64,000 nucleotides of DNA from an uncultured Geobacteraceae bacterium (GTDB lineage: Bacteria > Desulfobacterota > Desulfuromonadia > Geobacterales > Pseudopelobacteraceae): positions 1-64,000 of the forward strand of contig CAIQWT010000094.1 in assembly GCA_903875605.1 (NCBI GenBank). Reading direction: 5' to 3'. The notes under the pieces were generated by a model. It was not told where the DNA came from, ran no database searches, and saw nothing but the letters and a program-made list of their open reading frames with translations. Position numbers and translations under genes: made by a program. Of this stretch, positions 17,709 through 28,861 are shown piece after piece (position 1 is the first letter of the stretch; the number at the start of each line of letters is the position of its first letter).

Positions 17709-18257
17709 CTAGGCGCGTTGTGGTTCAATAAGGCCGTAATTGCCGTCCTTACGACGATACAGAACATTGATATCGCTACTGTCGGCATCAGTGAACACAA
17801 TAAAGTCCTTATGAAGAAGATCCATCTGCATTACAGCCTCTTCAACCGACATCGGCTTGGCGGTCTCAGTGGTTGTCTTAATAACAACCGAATCAGAGTT
17901 AGCATCAATACTTTCCGCCTCAAAAATTTTCTTTGAAAGCTGACGACCATGCTCATCACCATTTGGTTTATGAGCTTTAATTTTTTCTTTGTAGCGAACA
18001 AGCTGACGCTCAATTTTGTCGATAACAGCATCGATAGAGGCATACATGTCGTGCGACGCCTCGGAAGCCTTAGTACTGATGCCTTTTGAATTAATGACGA
18101 TTTCGACAATGTGGCGAATCTTTTTTTCTACAGAAAAATAGACCTGTACAGTGATCGGGCCGTCGATATACTTAGTTGTGCGCTCAAGTTTTTCTTCGGC
18201 ATATGCCTTGAGGGCTTCACTTTGTTCCATGTGCCTGAATGTCATTGTTACCTGCAT
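17709..18257 (-). CDS. hpf: Ribosome hibernation promoting factor, long form
   Basis: 182 residues. The N-terminal domain (about 1-95, MQVTMTFRHMEQSEALKAY, then KGISTKASEASHDMYASID) is the ribosome-binding HPF/RaiA fold. The C-terminal segment (about 125-182) ends with LYRRKDGNYGLIEP, the dimerisation domain of long HPF, which pairs 70S ribosomes into inactive 100S particles during starvation. The 57-base gap to rpoN and the same strand make them co-transcribed, a widely conserved pairing. Confidence 0.95.
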   Translation of the reverse strand: MQVTMTFRHMEQSEALKAYAEEKLERTTKYIDGPITVQVYFSVEKKIRHIVEIVINSKGISTKASEASHDMYASIDAVIDKIERQLVRYKEKIKAHKPNGDEHGRQLSKKIFEAESIDANSDSVVIKTTTETAKPMSVEEAVMQMDLLHKDFIVFTDADSSDINVLYRRKDGNYGLIEPQRA

Positions 18258-18291
18258 ACGAACCTCCTGTGTAATTGCTGCTGTGGTATAG

Positions 18292-18311
18292 ACTGCTGCC
18301 GAAACAGCAGT
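18292..18311. repeat. Short perfect hairpin between rpoN and hpf
   Basis: ACTGCTG and CAGCAGT (7-bp arms) flank a CCGAAA loop in the 57-base spacer. No T-run follows in the minus direction, so it is probably an mRNA stability or processing hairpin, or coincidental, rather than a terminator. Confidence 0.4.
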
Positions 18312-18314
18312 ACG

Positions 18315-19757
18315 TTAAAAATGTCGCTTCCGTTCAGAAGATGATCCAAAATTGAGCATTTCCCGATACTTGGTTACTGTGCGCCGGGCAATATTGACCG
18401 TTTGGATCGTTAACAGCTCGGCAATTTTCTGATCTGAAAGCGGCTTTTTGGGATTTTCCTTTTCGATAATCTCTTTGATTCTGTTCTTCACGCTTTCTGA
18501 AGCTACAAAATCGCCCTCACTGGTCGAAAGACCACTGTTGAAGAAATATTTGAGCTCCAGCAAACCCTGTGGTGTCTGCATATATTTGTTAGTAGTGACC
18601 CGGCTAATAGTTGATTCATGCATACCAATATCTTCAGCAATGTCCCTAAGAACCAGCGGACGCAAGTATTCGATACCTCTATCAAAATATTCACGCTGGA
18701 AACGGATTATACTTTTTGCAACCTTATAAATCGTTCTCTGACGCTGCTGAATACTTTTGATCAACCAAACAGCAGAACGCATCTTGTCATTTATATAATG
18801 CTCGGCTTTGGAATCAATACTACCATTTCCTCGAGCATCTGAATACTGTGTACTTACTTTAAGGTTAGGCAACCCTTCCTCGTTCAACATAACGACATAG
18901 TCATCACCGACTTTGTGCACAAAAATATCGGGAGAAATGTAATGTACATCATCAGTGCTGAATGCTGAACCGGGACGTGGATCAAATCCGGATATTATCC
19001 TGGAAGCCACTAAAACCTGACTGATATCAACCTTTAAAGACCTGGCTATCAGCTTGTAGTTTCGTTTTTCCAGGTCTCCAAGATGATTCTGCAAGATACC
19101 CTCGACAATACTGCCCTTCATGCCCAGACTCCAGGCCTGAATCAGCAGGCATTCCCGTAAATCACGAGCAGCAACCCCCGGTGGATCGAATTCCTGGATG
19201 CAGTCGAGAACATCCTGTACATCATCATCTGTTGCATAACTCGCCGCAGCAATTTCCTGAATTGACGCACGCAGATAGCCGTAATCATCAACATTGCCGA
19301 TAATAACCTCACCGACACGCACATCCATTTCGGAATACTGACCCATATGGAGCTGCCATAACAGGTGATCAATCAAAGTGCCTTTTTTTGTCAGCAGGTT
19401 TTCAAAGGAGGGGCGTTCATCTTCACCACCGTACTGTTGTTCACCGGAACTGTAGTTATAGCCGTCAAGGTAACTGTCCCAATCCCGCAGGGTTTCTTCA
19501 CCGGTTTCAACTTCATGAAAATCGGTTGTATCCTGCGCTGGTTCATGCTCCTGTTCAGCAATTTCCAACGTATCCGGCTCGCGGATTTCTTCCATTTCGG
19601 CGGTTTCTTCAAGGAGCGGATTTTCCTCTAACTCCTGAAGCACTAGATCTTGAAGCTCCAGTCTTGTCAACTGCAGCAGCTTGATAGCCTGCTGCAACTG
19701 TGGAGTCATCACCAGTTGCTGGGACATTTTCAGTTGTTGGCGCATCTCCATTGCCAT
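18315..19757 (-). CDS. rpoN: RNA polymerase sigma-54 factor
   Basis: 480 residues. Region I at the N-terminus is glutamine- and leucine-rich (LKMSQQLVMTPQLQQAIKLL), followed by an acidic linker (about 50-110), the core-binding region, and near the C-terminus the RpoN box ARRTVTKYRE that contacts the -24 element. It directs polymerase to -24/-12 promoters that need AAA+ activators; two such activators and one good site are in this window. The order rpoN-hpf downstream of lptB is common in proteobacteria. The 135-base lptB-rpoN gap contains a small hairpin. Confidence 0.97.
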   Translation of the reverse strand: MAMEMRQQLKMSQQLVMTPQLQQAIKLLQLTRLELQDLVLQELEENPLLEETAEMEEIREPDTLEIAEQEHEPAQDTTDFHEVETGEETLRDWDSYLDGYNYSSGEQQYGGEDERPSFENLLTKKGTLIDHLLWQLHMGQYSEMDVRVGEVIIGNVDDYGYLRASIQEIAAASYATDDDVQDVLDCIQEFDPPGVAARDLRECLLIQAWSLGMKGSIVEGILQNHLGDLEKRNYKLIARSLKVDISQVLVASRIISGFDPRPGSAFSTDDVHYISPDIFVHKVGDDYVVMLNEEGLPNLKVSTQYSDARGNGSIDSKAEHYINDKMRSAVWLIKSIQQRQRTIYKVAKSIIRFQREYFDRGIEYLRPLVLRDIAEDIGMHESTISRVTTNKYMQTPQGLLELKYFFNSGLSTSEGDFVASESVKNRIKEIIEKENPKKPLSDQKIAELLTIQTVNIARRTVTKYREMLNFGSSSERKRHF

Positions 19758-19815
19758 GAAACGTTATCCTCAAGCCCGATATGGGAAATAAAACCTAAGC
19801 CCAAACAATCCTAAA

Positions 19816-19835
19816 CTCCTCCTTTATAAGAGGAG
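19816..19835. repeat. Small hairpin in the lptB-rpoN spacer
   Basis: CTCCTC and GAGGAG arms (6 bp) are separated by 8 bases. A similar sequence (CTCCTCC-AATTATAA-GGTGGAG) occurs in the pyrG-kdsB spacer near 25854-25875. No T-run follows. Both may be processing sites or copies of a small dispersed element. Confidence 0.3.
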
Positions 19836-19892
19836 CGTACAATCCGTATCCTATTACAAGAGAGTCAGGATGTTAAGTTGCTAATTGAATAA

Positions 19893-20633
19893 TCAGAGAC
19901 GGAAATCTTTACCGAGATAGATATCCTGAGCTTTTTTACTTGCCGCTATTTCAGTGGGAGTGCCATATTCAAGCACTTCACCACCACTTAGAATGTATGC
20001 TGAATCACAAACACCCAACGTTTCCCGAACATTGTGATCTGAAATCAATACGCCGATATTTTTGTTTTTCAGTGAAACAATTAAACCCTGAATATCTGCA
20101 ACGGCAATTGGGTCAATACCAGCAAACGGCTCGTCCAGAAGTATGAATGAAGGATTAGTTATTAATGCCCTGGCAATCTCAACCCGACGACGCTCACCAC
20201 CTGAAAGCGCGTATCCCTTGGAAGAGGCAATGTGTGTAATGGAAAATTCCTCAAGCAACTGTTCCATTCTCTGTTTCCCAAGGCGTTTATCAGGCTCAAC
20301 AGTTTCAATAATAGCCAGTAGATTATCAGCTACTGACAGCTTGCGAAAAACCGAGGCCTCCTGCGGAAGGTAGCTGATGCCGCGACGGGCTCTCTGGTAC
20401 ATCGGCAGTGCGGTTATCTCTTCATCCCCCAGATAAACATGGCCGCCATCCGGCTGTGCAAGGCCAACTACCATATAAAAAGTCGTTGTTTTTCCGGCAC
20501 CGTTCGGACCGAGCAATCCTATAACCGAACCGGAGGTAATAGAAATATCAACGCCACCAACGACTTGTCGACTACCGTAGTTTTTTTTAAGGGCCTTAGT
20601 CCATAATCTTGAAGAATTAACGACTTCCGGCAT
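19893..20633 (-). CDS. lptB: LPS export ATPase LptB
   Basis: 246 residues from the ATG at 20633, which has AGGA 6 bases upstream; longer in-frame starts lie inside lptA and would add an unconserved tail. Walker A is GPNGAGKTT, the ABC signature is LSGGERRRVEIARAL, Walker B is FILLDEPFAGIDP, and the switch His lies in LISDHNV. LptB powers the LptB2FG complex, which extracts LPS from the inner membrane and pushes it along LptC and LptA. It overlaps lptA by 17 bases. lptF/G are not in the window. Confidence 0.95.
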   Translation of the reverse strand: MPEVVNSSRLWTKALKKNYGSRQVVGGVDISITSGSVIGLLGPNGAGKTTTFYMVVGLAQPDGGHVYLGDEEITALPMYQRARRGISYLPQEASVFRKLSVADNLLAIIETVEPDKRLGKQRMEQLLEEFSITHIASSKGYALSGGERRRVEIARALITNPSFILLDEPFAGIDPIAVADIQGLIVSLKNKNIGVLISDHNVRETLGVCDSAYILSGGEVLEYGTPTEIAASKKAQDIYLGKDFRL

Positions 20634-21138
20634 CATTCTTCCTGGTTTGCGGATTAATAATTGCTTCAACACGCGCTTTGGGATCACCACCGCTTGACAC
20701 ATCACTTTTCTCATCATCAACATAATAAGTAATTACTTTTCCGGTGATGCTGTCTCCCCCCTGAACAACTCGCGGGTTTCCAGTCAACACAATGCGACCA
20801 TTGCGGCTGTCGTATACTGCCTGTTCGGCAAAACCGGTTTTATTCAGCTGAATGATTCTGACGTTTCCGAGCGCCTCTACTTTTTCAACCTCGCCGTTTT
20901 TATCCGCGTAGTTTACAACAAGTTTATCGGAAAAGATGGTTATATCACCCTGCTTTGCCACAACCTTACCTGAGAATAAGGCCGTTTTACCTTTGTTATC
21001 GGCGGTCATTTCATTGGATTTAACAGTAATCGGCAGGCTTGCACGATCCTTGTGAACCGGAGCTGCGGCTGAAGCAGTTGAAACCTGAAACAGGAACAAC
21101 AAACCTATTAATGACAGACAGAGAAGTTGTAGTTTCAT
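20617..21138 (-). CDS. lptA: LPS transport periplasmic protein LptA
   Basis: 173 residues. A signal peptide (about 1-24, ending ASAAAP) is followed by an OstA/LptA beta-jellyroll: ITVKSNEMTADNKGKTALFSGKV-type strands, DKLVVNYADKNG and GNVRI. LptA polymerises into the periplasmic bridge that carries LPS to the outer-membrane LptD. It lies between lptC (70 bases upstream) and lptB (overlapping), the usual order. Confidence 0.92.
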   Translation of the reverse strand: MKLQLLCLSLIGLLFLFQVSTASAAAPVHKDRASLPITVKSNEMTADNKGKTALFSGKVVAKQGDITIFSDKLVVNYADKNGEVEKVEALGNVRIIQLNKTGFAEQAVYDSRNGRIVLTGNPRVVQGGDSITGKVITYYVDDEKSDVSSGGDPKARVEAIINPQTRKNDAGSR

Positions 21139-21208
21139 CAGTTAATACCCAAAACCGGCTGAACCTAAACAAAACCGGAAACATATATGTTTTATTGCTG
21201 TTCAGTGG

Positions 21209-21778
21209 CTAGTTCATAATTATTGAAGCATCTACTGCCGAATGAAAACGAGCCTTCTGAGTTTTAACACCCAAAATCATACCAACCGCAGTAAGCTGCA
21301 ATCTTTGCTGTCGAAAAACAACCGGATCATTTGTTAAAAACTGATCCATTGCTCCAGTATAGATAATTGATCTGGTTTTAAAGCTTGCCCCGTCTTCAGT
21401 TGTCACGTGAACATTGCCGTTAAGCCAAACTTTTTTTTCAGAACTGAGATATTCACCTTTGTCTGCAGTAACAGTAACAGCTCCGTGTGTCGCTGTGTGC
21501 GGAAACTCCATCCGGATTGCCGACAGATAAGCTTTGTCGCCGTTTTTATCATAGTCAGCACGTTCTGCAACGAGTTCCCACACAACCAGCCCATCCTGAA
21601 TTTCTGAAAAACGGGCATTTTTCAGGGAAACATCAATATTTTGGGGAAGCTGCTGATTGATTGGCCTGACCGGTGTTGATCCATGAGAACCATTCCGGAA
21701 AACGACTGCCGCGATACCGATAGTCGCCGCTAATACGAGAAGAGCCAGTAAAGGCCTTATATAAACGGGCGATACCAT
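21209..21778 (-). CDS. lptC: LPS export protein LptC
   Basis: 189 residues with one N-terminal membrane anchor (about 8-27), then a periplasmic jellyroll domain: LVVWELVAERADYDKNGDKA, TVTADKGEYLSSEKKVWLNG and a final hydrophobic stretch. LptC receives LPS from LptB2FG and passes it to LptA. Sequence conservation in the family is low, so the call leans on fold-typical motifs plus position directly before lptA-lptB. The 104-base spacer to kdsC holds no clear element. Confidence 0.9.
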   Translation of the reverse strand: MVSPVYIRPLLALLVLAATIGIAAVVFRNGSHGSTPVRPINQQLPQNIDVSLKNARFSEIQDGLVVWELVAERADYDKNGDKAYLSAIRMEFPHTATHGAVTVTADKGEYLSSEKKVWLNGNVHVTTEDGASFKTRSIIYTGAMDQFLTNDPVVFRQQRLQLTAVGMILGVKTQKARFHSAVDASIIMN

Positions 21779-21882
21779 AATAGGAAGGAACTATATCATT
21801 GAGGAGAGGGGCTGTCCAGTACAACGTGGCGTGTTTGATGTTTTTGGCACAAAGATTGTATCACTTTCGATAAGACAATAAA

Positions 21883-22398
21883 TCAGAGTTCATAACGATC
21901 AGCTACCTCATCCCACAGACCACGCCCTTTGAGAATCAGATCGCAGACTTCACGCACCGCTCCGCGACCTCCAGCAAGAGTTGTAACATAATGAGCAACA
22001 TTTCGAGCTTCAATCAACGCATCAGCAGGAGCAGCGGCAAAAATCACGCATCTCATGACCGGAACATCAATAACGTCATCCCCCACATAAGCGATCTGAC
22101 AGTCACTAAGACCGGTTTTCAGTTTGATGTCCCGGTAACAATCGATTTTTTTCAATGCCCCCTGATACACCAATTCGATTCCGAGTTCCTTAGCCCTGAT
22201 AGCAACGACCTGAGAGGTGCGACCGGTAATGATACCAACCTCAATGCCATAGCGCTGAAGCATTTTGATGCCGTGCCCATCTTTGACGTTAAAAACTTTT
22301 GTTTCCAAACCGTTACCGTCGTAGATAATCCCACCGTCGGTCATAACACCATCAACATCAAGTAACAGCAGACGGATATCAGCAAGCTTATCATTCAT
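21883..22398 (-). CDS. kdsC: KDO-8-phosphate phosphatase
   Basis: 171 residues, a cap-less HAD phosphatase. Motif I is LLLDVDGVMTDGG with nucleophile D14 and D16; IITGRTS is motif II, and VGDDVIDVPVM is motif IV. It hydrolyses KDO-8-phosphate to KDO, the third step of the pathway. The start touches the kdsD stop (one shared base), and kdsD and kdsA lie immediately upstream, so the whole KDO branch is clustered. Confidence 0.95.
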   Translation of the reverse strand: MNDKLADIRLLLLDVDGVMTDGGIIYDGNGLETKVFNVKDGHGIKMLQRYGIEVGIITGRTSQVVAIRAKELGIELVYQGALKKIDCYRDIKLKTGLSDCQIAYVGDDVIDVPVMRCVIFAAAPADALIEARNVAHYVTTLAGGRGAVREVCDLILKGRGLWDEVADRYEL

Positions 22399-23369
22399 CA
22401 GGCGATACCTGCCTTGAGAATATCATGAAGATGGATTACCCCACACGGGACAAAGCTGTCATCATTTTCAAACACAAATAAGGAGGTAATCGCGCGTTGT
22501 TCCATAATCTGCAGGGCTGAAGCGGCAAGCTCTGATCGCTTGATGCGTAGCGGGCCATGTTTCATGATTTCAGATGCCCGCTGGTTGAGGATGTCAAAGC
22601 CCTTCTCCAGTGACCTACGCAGATCCCCGTCAGTAATCACCCCTTTAAGTACACCGCTTGAATCACAGACACCAGTCACGCCGAGTCCCTTGTCGGTGAT
22701 AACAAACAGGGCCTCCTTCATCAAAATATCTTCCTGTACCAACGGAATGGCTTCACCAGAGTGCATCAGGTCTTCCACTCGCAAAATCAACTTTTTACCC
22801 AGCGAACCTCCTGGGTGAAATATCGCAAAATCCTCTGCCTTAAAGCCGCGCTTAACCAACAATGCAACTGATAGGGCATCACCCATTGCCAACGTGGCCG
22901 TTGTTGACGCTGTAGGTGCGAGACCAAGCGGACAGGCCTCCTCAGCTACAGACACATCAAGAAACACGTCACTGGAACGGGCAAGATTCGATGTCGGATT
23001 ACCACTCATGGCAATCAGATGCGCTCCAAGACGCTTAATTGAGGGAAGAATCCTTAGAATCTCTTCCGTTTCGCCGCTGTTTGAAATGGCAATAACAACA
23101 TCACCTTTCATGATCATTCCCAGGTCACCATGGATGCCTTCAGCCGGATGGAGAAAGAAAGCCGGCGTTCCTGTGGAAGCCATGGTGGAGGCGATCTTCT
23201 GACCAATCAGGCCGGACTTCCCCATCCCGCTTACGATTACACGTCCTGTGCTGCTCCCCAATATCAGGTCAATCGCCCGCTCAAACGAAACGTCAATACG
23301 ATCGGCCATGGCAGAGAGAGCCAGCGCTTCAACGCGGATAACCCGGCGTGCTTCATCGACACTATTCAT
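22398..23369 (-). CDS. kdsD: Arabinose-5-phosphate isomerase
   Basis: 323 residues. An SIS sugar-isomerase domain (about 35-170) contains [20 protein letters not shown] and [10 protein letters not shown]. Two CBS domains follow (about 205-320). It converts ribulose-5-phosphate to arabinose-5-phosphate for KDO synthesis. The ATG overlaps the kdsA stop (ATGA) and its own stop touches kdsC. Confidence 0.95.
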   Translation of the reverse strand: MNSVDEARRVIRVEALALSAMADRIDVSFERAIDLILGSSTGRVIVSGMGKSGLIGQKIASTMASTGTPAFFLHPAEGIHGDLGMIMKGDVVIAISNSGETEEILRILPSIKRLGAHLIAMSGNPTSNLARSSDVFLDVSVAEEACPLGLAPTASTTATLAMGDALSVALLVKRGFKAEDFAIFHPGGSLGKKLILRVEDLMHSGEAIPLVQEDILMKEALFVITDKGLGVTGVCDSSGVLKGVITDGDLRRSLEKGFDILNQRASEIMKHGPLRIKRSELAASALQIMEQRAITSLFVFENDDSFVPCGVIHLHDILKAGIA

Positions 23370-24199
23370 ACTGCTGACCTCTGTTTAACTACAGAATCAA
23401 GCATTTTCAGGGTTTTAAGCAGTCCAGGAAGTTCACTTAACGGAATAGAATTGGGCCCGTCACAGAGAGCTTTGTCAGGGTCCTCATGCACCTCCATGAA
23501 GACGCCATCGATTCCGGTAGCAACAGCGGCACGCGACAGATATTCCACAAACTCGCGCTGACCACCAGAACTGTCACCCTGCCCCCCCGGTAGCTGTACG
23601 CTGTGAGTGGCATCAAACACCACAGGATAGCCGGTTGCACGCATAACAGGGAAACTGCGCATATCAACAACCAGATTATTATAACCGAAAGAAGCACCAC
23701 GTTCGGTAAGAATTATGTTTTCGTTACCGCTTGCTGCTATTTTTCCAGCGACATTTTTCATATCCCATGGAGCCAGAAACTGACCTTTTTTGACGTTTAT
23801 AATCCTTCCGCTTTTAGCTGCAGCAATTAATAAATCGGTTTGTCGGCAAAGGAAAGCCGGGATTTGAAGAATATCCAGCACCTCGGCTGCCGGTGTGATC
23901 TGTTCAATAGAGTGAATATCAGAGACAACCGGAACTCCAAGTGCCTCCTTGACCTTGCGCAGAATTGCAAGGCCTTCTTTCAGGCCGGGACCACGATAGG
24001 CATTGATCGAGGTCCGGTTAGCTTTGTCATATGAAGCTTTAAAAATCAGGGGAATTGAAAGCCCGTTACAAATCGTCATCAGCCGTTCGGCGTGCCGCAT
24101 AGTTGAACTTTCGTCCTCTATTACGCAGGGACCGGCAATCAGTACCAGAGGGCGATTATTTCCAATCATCACATTTCCGCAATTAATTTCACGTGTCAT
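23366..24199 (-). CDS. kdsA: KDO-8-phosphate synthase
   Basis: 277 residues starting at the ATG at 24199 (AAGGGG 8 bases upstream, overlapping the pyrG stop); a start at 24307 would run into pyrG. The TIM-barrel DAHP-synthase-like motifs include [52 protein letters not shown] and [13 protein letters not shown]. It condenses PEP with arabinose-5-phosphate. The motif with Cys at ...LCRQTD is compatible with either metal class; I do not decide between them. Confidence 0.95.
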   Translation of the reverse strand: MTREINCGNVMIGNNRPLVLIAGPCVIEDESSTMRHAERLMTICNGLSIPLIFKASYDKANRTSINAYRGPGLKEGLAILRKVKEALGVPVVSDIHSIEQITPAAEVLDILQIPAFLCRQTDLLIAAAKSGRIINVKKGQFLAPWDMKNVAGKIAASGNENIILTERGASFGYNNLVVDMRSFPVMRATGYPVVFDATHSVQLPGGQGDSSGGQREFVEYLSRAAVATGIDGVFMEVHEDPDKALCDGPNSIPLSELPGLLKTLKMLDSVVKQRSAV

Positions 24200-24203
24200 T
24201 GTC

Positions 24204-25829
<1,626 letters not shown>

Positions 25830-25889
25830 TCAGTCGATAAGATATAATTTACAACTCCTCCAATTATAAGGTGGAGGTTCGTTGATGTT

Positions 25890-26654
25890 TTATTTCAACA
25901 GCTTACGATACCGTTCCTGTGCTTTAAGCAAGTCATCAGGCGTGTCCACACCGATCGACTCAAACTCCGTCTCTACGACCCTGATGCGAACACCATTTTC
26001 GATTGCGCGCAACTGTTCCAGCTTCTCCGATATTTCTAGAAATGTCGCTGGCATAGCAGCAAATTTCAGCAGAAAATCACGGCGATAAACGTACAGTCCG
26101 ACATGTTTATAGCAAAGCAATTTGCCGCAGCAAAATGATTCATCTTTTAGATCCTTCCACTTATCACGGAAAAAAGGAAGCGGAGAACGGGAAAAATAGA
26201 GGGCATTATCACAAGTGTCGGTCACTACCTTGACCACATTTGGTGAAAGAAAATCATGCAGGCATTTGATGCGGGTCTTGACAGTGCCCATCTGCAGATC
26301 ATTTTCCACAAGAAAAGGCTGCAACGCCAGGTCTATCATAGCCGGTTCAATCAGAGGCTCATCACCCTGAACATTGACTATTATGTCTGAATCAAGTCCG
26401 GCAGCTACTTCAGCCAGGCGATCCGTGCCGGTTTCATGAGTGATTGAAGTCATTATAACTTCGCCACCGAAAGAGCTGACTACATCAGCGATACGGAGGT
26501 CATCAGTAGCAACAATTACACGCCCCACCAGCTTTGACCGGGCGGCACGCTCATATACATGTTGAATCATCGGGCGGCCGTCAATTTCCGCAAGTGCTTT
26601 GCCGGGAAAACGTGTTGATGCATAACGGGCAGGGATAACCGCTGTAATTTTCAT
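25890..26654 (-). CDS. kdsB: 3-deoxy-manno-octulosonate cytidylyltransferase
   Basis: 254 residues. The N-terminal nucleotide-binding loop reads [18 protein letters not shown], followed by [15 protein letters not shown], and the C-terminal [10 protein letters not shown] and GVDTPDDL motifs. It activates KDO as CMP-KDO for addition to lipid A. It is the first gene of the co-directional KDO/LPS/rpoN array; a separate promoter probably lies in the 142-base space upstream (26655-26796). Confidence 0.96.
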   Translation of the reverse strand: MKITAVIPARYASTRFPGKALAEIDGRPMIQHVYERAARSKLVGRVIVATDDLRIADVVSSFGGEVIMTSITHETGTDRLAEVAAGLDSDIIVNVQGDEPLIEPAMIDLALQPFLVENDLQMGTVKTRIKCLHDFLSPNVVKVVTDTCDNALYFSRSPLPFFRDKWKDLKDESFCCGKLLCYKHVGLYVYRRDFLLKFAAMPATFLEISEKLEQLRAIENGVRIRVVETEFESIGVDTPDDLLKAQERYRKLLK

Positions 26655-26743
26655 GCCGGAGAACCTTTTTACGTGCGGGGATTATGACGAAGTCGTCAGC
26701 TGTCCTGTGGTAGGACGTGACAAGTTACCGCAAAAGCTGAGGG

Positions 26744-26780
26744 GTGTCAAGGCAGGAACGATCAATCACCCGCCTGACAC
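26744..26780 (-). terminator. Possible hairpin terminator after the chemosensory cluster
   Basis: GTGTCAAGGC pairs with GCCTGACAC with one bulged base across an 18-base loop, between the last kinase gene of the che cluster and kdsB. No clear T-run follows in the minus direction, so an intrinsic terminator is only tentative. A smaller stem (GTCCT/AGGAC) lies nearby at about 26702-26716. Confidence 0.35.
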
Positions 26781-26796
26781 TTGTGGATTGAGATGG

Positions 26797-28758
26797 TTAG
26801 TATTTCGCATCTATCTTCCGGCTCAACACCCTGCATAAGTCAACCGGATTATAAGGCTTGTGCAAAAAGCTGGCATTGGAATCTACCTCCGTAATTTCCA
26901 GCACTGATTCTGCTCCGTAACCGCTACAGATAATAATAGGCACTGAAGCATTCATCTTACGCAGCTCATAATAAGCTTCAACGCCCCCCATCTCCGGCAT
27001 TACCAGGTCGAGCATAATCAGATCAATCTCTTCACTATGTGTTTTGTATAGTTCCAGAGCTTCGCGCCCGTTAGCGGCCGTAAGCGCATCAAAACCAAGC
27101 GTTTCCAGCAACGCCTTTTCCATGATGCGCAGTGTTTCTTCATCATCAACCAATAGAATCGTGAATCTTTTTAGTGGCGCAGGCATTTTTACAAAAGCGG
27201 GGTCTAACGCAACTTCAAGATTCTTATGAGATGCAATCAGAGGGAAGTAAATTTTAAACGTTGTTCCGACACAAGGTGAACTGGTCAACTGAATCGTACC
27301 ATTATGAGACTTTACGATACCAAGTATAGCAGACATACCCAACCCTCGACCGGCAAATTTGGTCGTATAGAAAGGCTCAAACACCCTCATTTTACCTTCA
27401 TCACTCATACCGCAACCTGTATCGGCAACTTCCAGGCAGACATAATTCCCCGGAAATATAGCACAGCCAAAGTAATCAGCTTCAGGCTGATCGCACTGTA
27501 CTTGACATTTTTTCAGCCCGACACTGATGGTACCGTAGCCATCTCCAATAGCTTCACTGGCATTGATAATCAGATTCATAATGACCTGCTGAATCTGACT
27601 GCCATCACCAACTATCATCGGGATATCATCCTTCATATCAAGCGCTATAGTCACATTCTTTTTAATAGCGGAAGAAAGCATCTTGACAATATCATCAACC
27701 AGCATCAACAGACTGAACTCCGCCTGAAGCAGAGGACTTTTACCAGCGTAGGCAAGCATCTGACGACAGAGATCGGCAGCCCGATTTGCAGCGGTCTCAA
27801 TCATCAGGATGTGTTTATCCCGATTAGCACCGGTAACTACATTTTCCTTCATAATAAAACAGTGGCCCAGGATAATAGTTAAAATATTATTAAAATCATG
27901 AGCAATGCCGCCAGTCAATACCCCTAGACTCTCTATCTTTTGCGCGTGCTGAACCTGTTTTTCCAAGCTTTGGCGCTCCGCCTCAATTTTTACATGTTCA
28001 GTGACGTCGCGCATAACATGAACACAGCCTGATATATTTCCTTCATCAAAGAGAGGTGACACCGTAATATCAAAAACTCCGTTAAGTCTTTTTTCTTCAA
28101 TTCGAACATGATGTACTTTACCGCACTGGACCAGATCTGTGCCTGGACAGCAGGACGGCGGTGTTTTCAGACCATGTACCACCTCATGGCATCTTCGCCC
28201 TACAAGAGCTTCCGGAATTAAATCAAAACGATCCGCCATGGCTTTATTGACTCGAATTATTGTGTGATTCGTGTCGACAATGGCAATCAGGTCTGGAACA
28301 GCATCGAACGTTCGCTCCCAATCGTTTTTTGACCTGAGAGCAGCAATATCTGTTTGTCGGCGCGCCATCATCAATGCCCAGGCCATCAACGCGTACATTA
28401 CGGTACGGGGCAGCTTTTCAAAGGCCTCCGGCGACTTTACAATGTAATCCAGGGCACCGGTTTTCATAGTATCAACAGCAACCTGCTCATTGCCTTGAGA
28501 CGTCATCATGATAATCGGCCAGGAACCTACAGCCATGGCGACCAGTTCGCTGCCATGCCCATCAGGCAGATGGTAGTCGGTAAGAACCAGACTTGGCGTG
28601 CTGCGCTCCACAACCAAAATGGCATCACTGACACTACCGGCAATCTCGATTCGATACTCTTCCGGAGCAAGTTCAAATGATCGCCTGATTAATTCCAAGT
28701 GATTTATATCGTCTTCAACGACAAGTATCAGTGGTGCAGTAGGATTGTCCGTCAGCAT
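26797..28758 (-). CDS. Cytoplasmic hybrid kinase REC-PAS-HisKA-HATPase-REC
   Basis: 653 residues with no membrane segment. Receiver 1 (about 10-125) has phospho-Asp in LTDYHLPDG. A PAS domain (about 145-265) includes RRCHEVVHGLKTPPSCCPGTD, whose cysteines might bind a cofactor. The HisKA domain has GGIAHDFNNILTI, followed by an ATPase domain (NLIINASEA, DTGCGM, GRGLGMSAI) and receiver 2 (about 535-650, MLDLVMPEMGG). It probably passes phosphate between its own receivers and other proteins. Receiver 1 and the kinase core closely resemble the gene at 30823-32025, so the two are paralogs flanking the SBP-kinase. Confidence 0.9.
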   Translation of the reverse strand: MLTDNPTAPLILVVEDDINHLELIRRSFELAPEEYRIEIAGSVSDAILVVERSTPSLVLTDYHLPDGHGSELVAMAVGSWPIIMMTSQGNEQVAVDTMKTGALDYIVKSPEAFEKLPRTVMYALMAWALMMARRQTDIAALRSKNDWERTFDAVPDLIAIVDTNHTIIRVNKAMADRFDLIPEALVGRRCHEVVHGLKTPPSCCPGTDLVQCGKVHHVRIEEKRLNGVFDITVSPLFDEGNISGCVHVMRDVTEHVKIEAERQSLEKQVQHAQKIESLGVLTGGIAHDFNNILTIILGHCFIMKENVVTGANRDKHILMIETAANRAADLCRQMLAYAGKSPLLQAEFSLLMLVDDIVKMLSSAIKKNVTIALDMKDDIPMIVGDGSQIQQVIMNLIINASEAIGDGYGTISVGLKKCQVQCDQPEADYFGCAIFPGNYVCLEVADTGCGMSDEGKMRVFEPFYTTKFAGRGLGMSAILGIVKSHNGTIQLTSSPCVGTTFKIYFPLIASHKNLEVALDPAFVKMPAPLKRFTILLVDDEETLRIMEKALLETLGFDALTAANGREALELYKTHSEEIDLIMLDLVMPEMGGVEAYYELRKMNASVPIIICSGYGAESVLEITEVDSNASFLHKPYNPVDLCRVLSRKIDAKY

Positions 28759-28822
28759 TCAAGAGTCCTTTTGATTCAGTGAGTTTCAAACTCTAAGATC
28801 AATAACCTTCATAAAGATACCC

Positions 28823-28840
28823 AACATTCATCTGAATGTT
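28823..28840. repeat. Perfect inverted repeat upstream of the hybrid kinase gene
   Basis: AACATTCA-TC-TGAATGTT, two 8-bp arms, lies about 65 bases before the start of the hybrid kinase gene. A related half (TGAATGTCATTC) occurs near 32067-32078 upstream of the paralogous REC-kinase. It could be a shared operator; weak evidence. Confidence 0.4.
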
Positions 28841-28861
28841 ATTGTTCTTTGCACCTTCTTT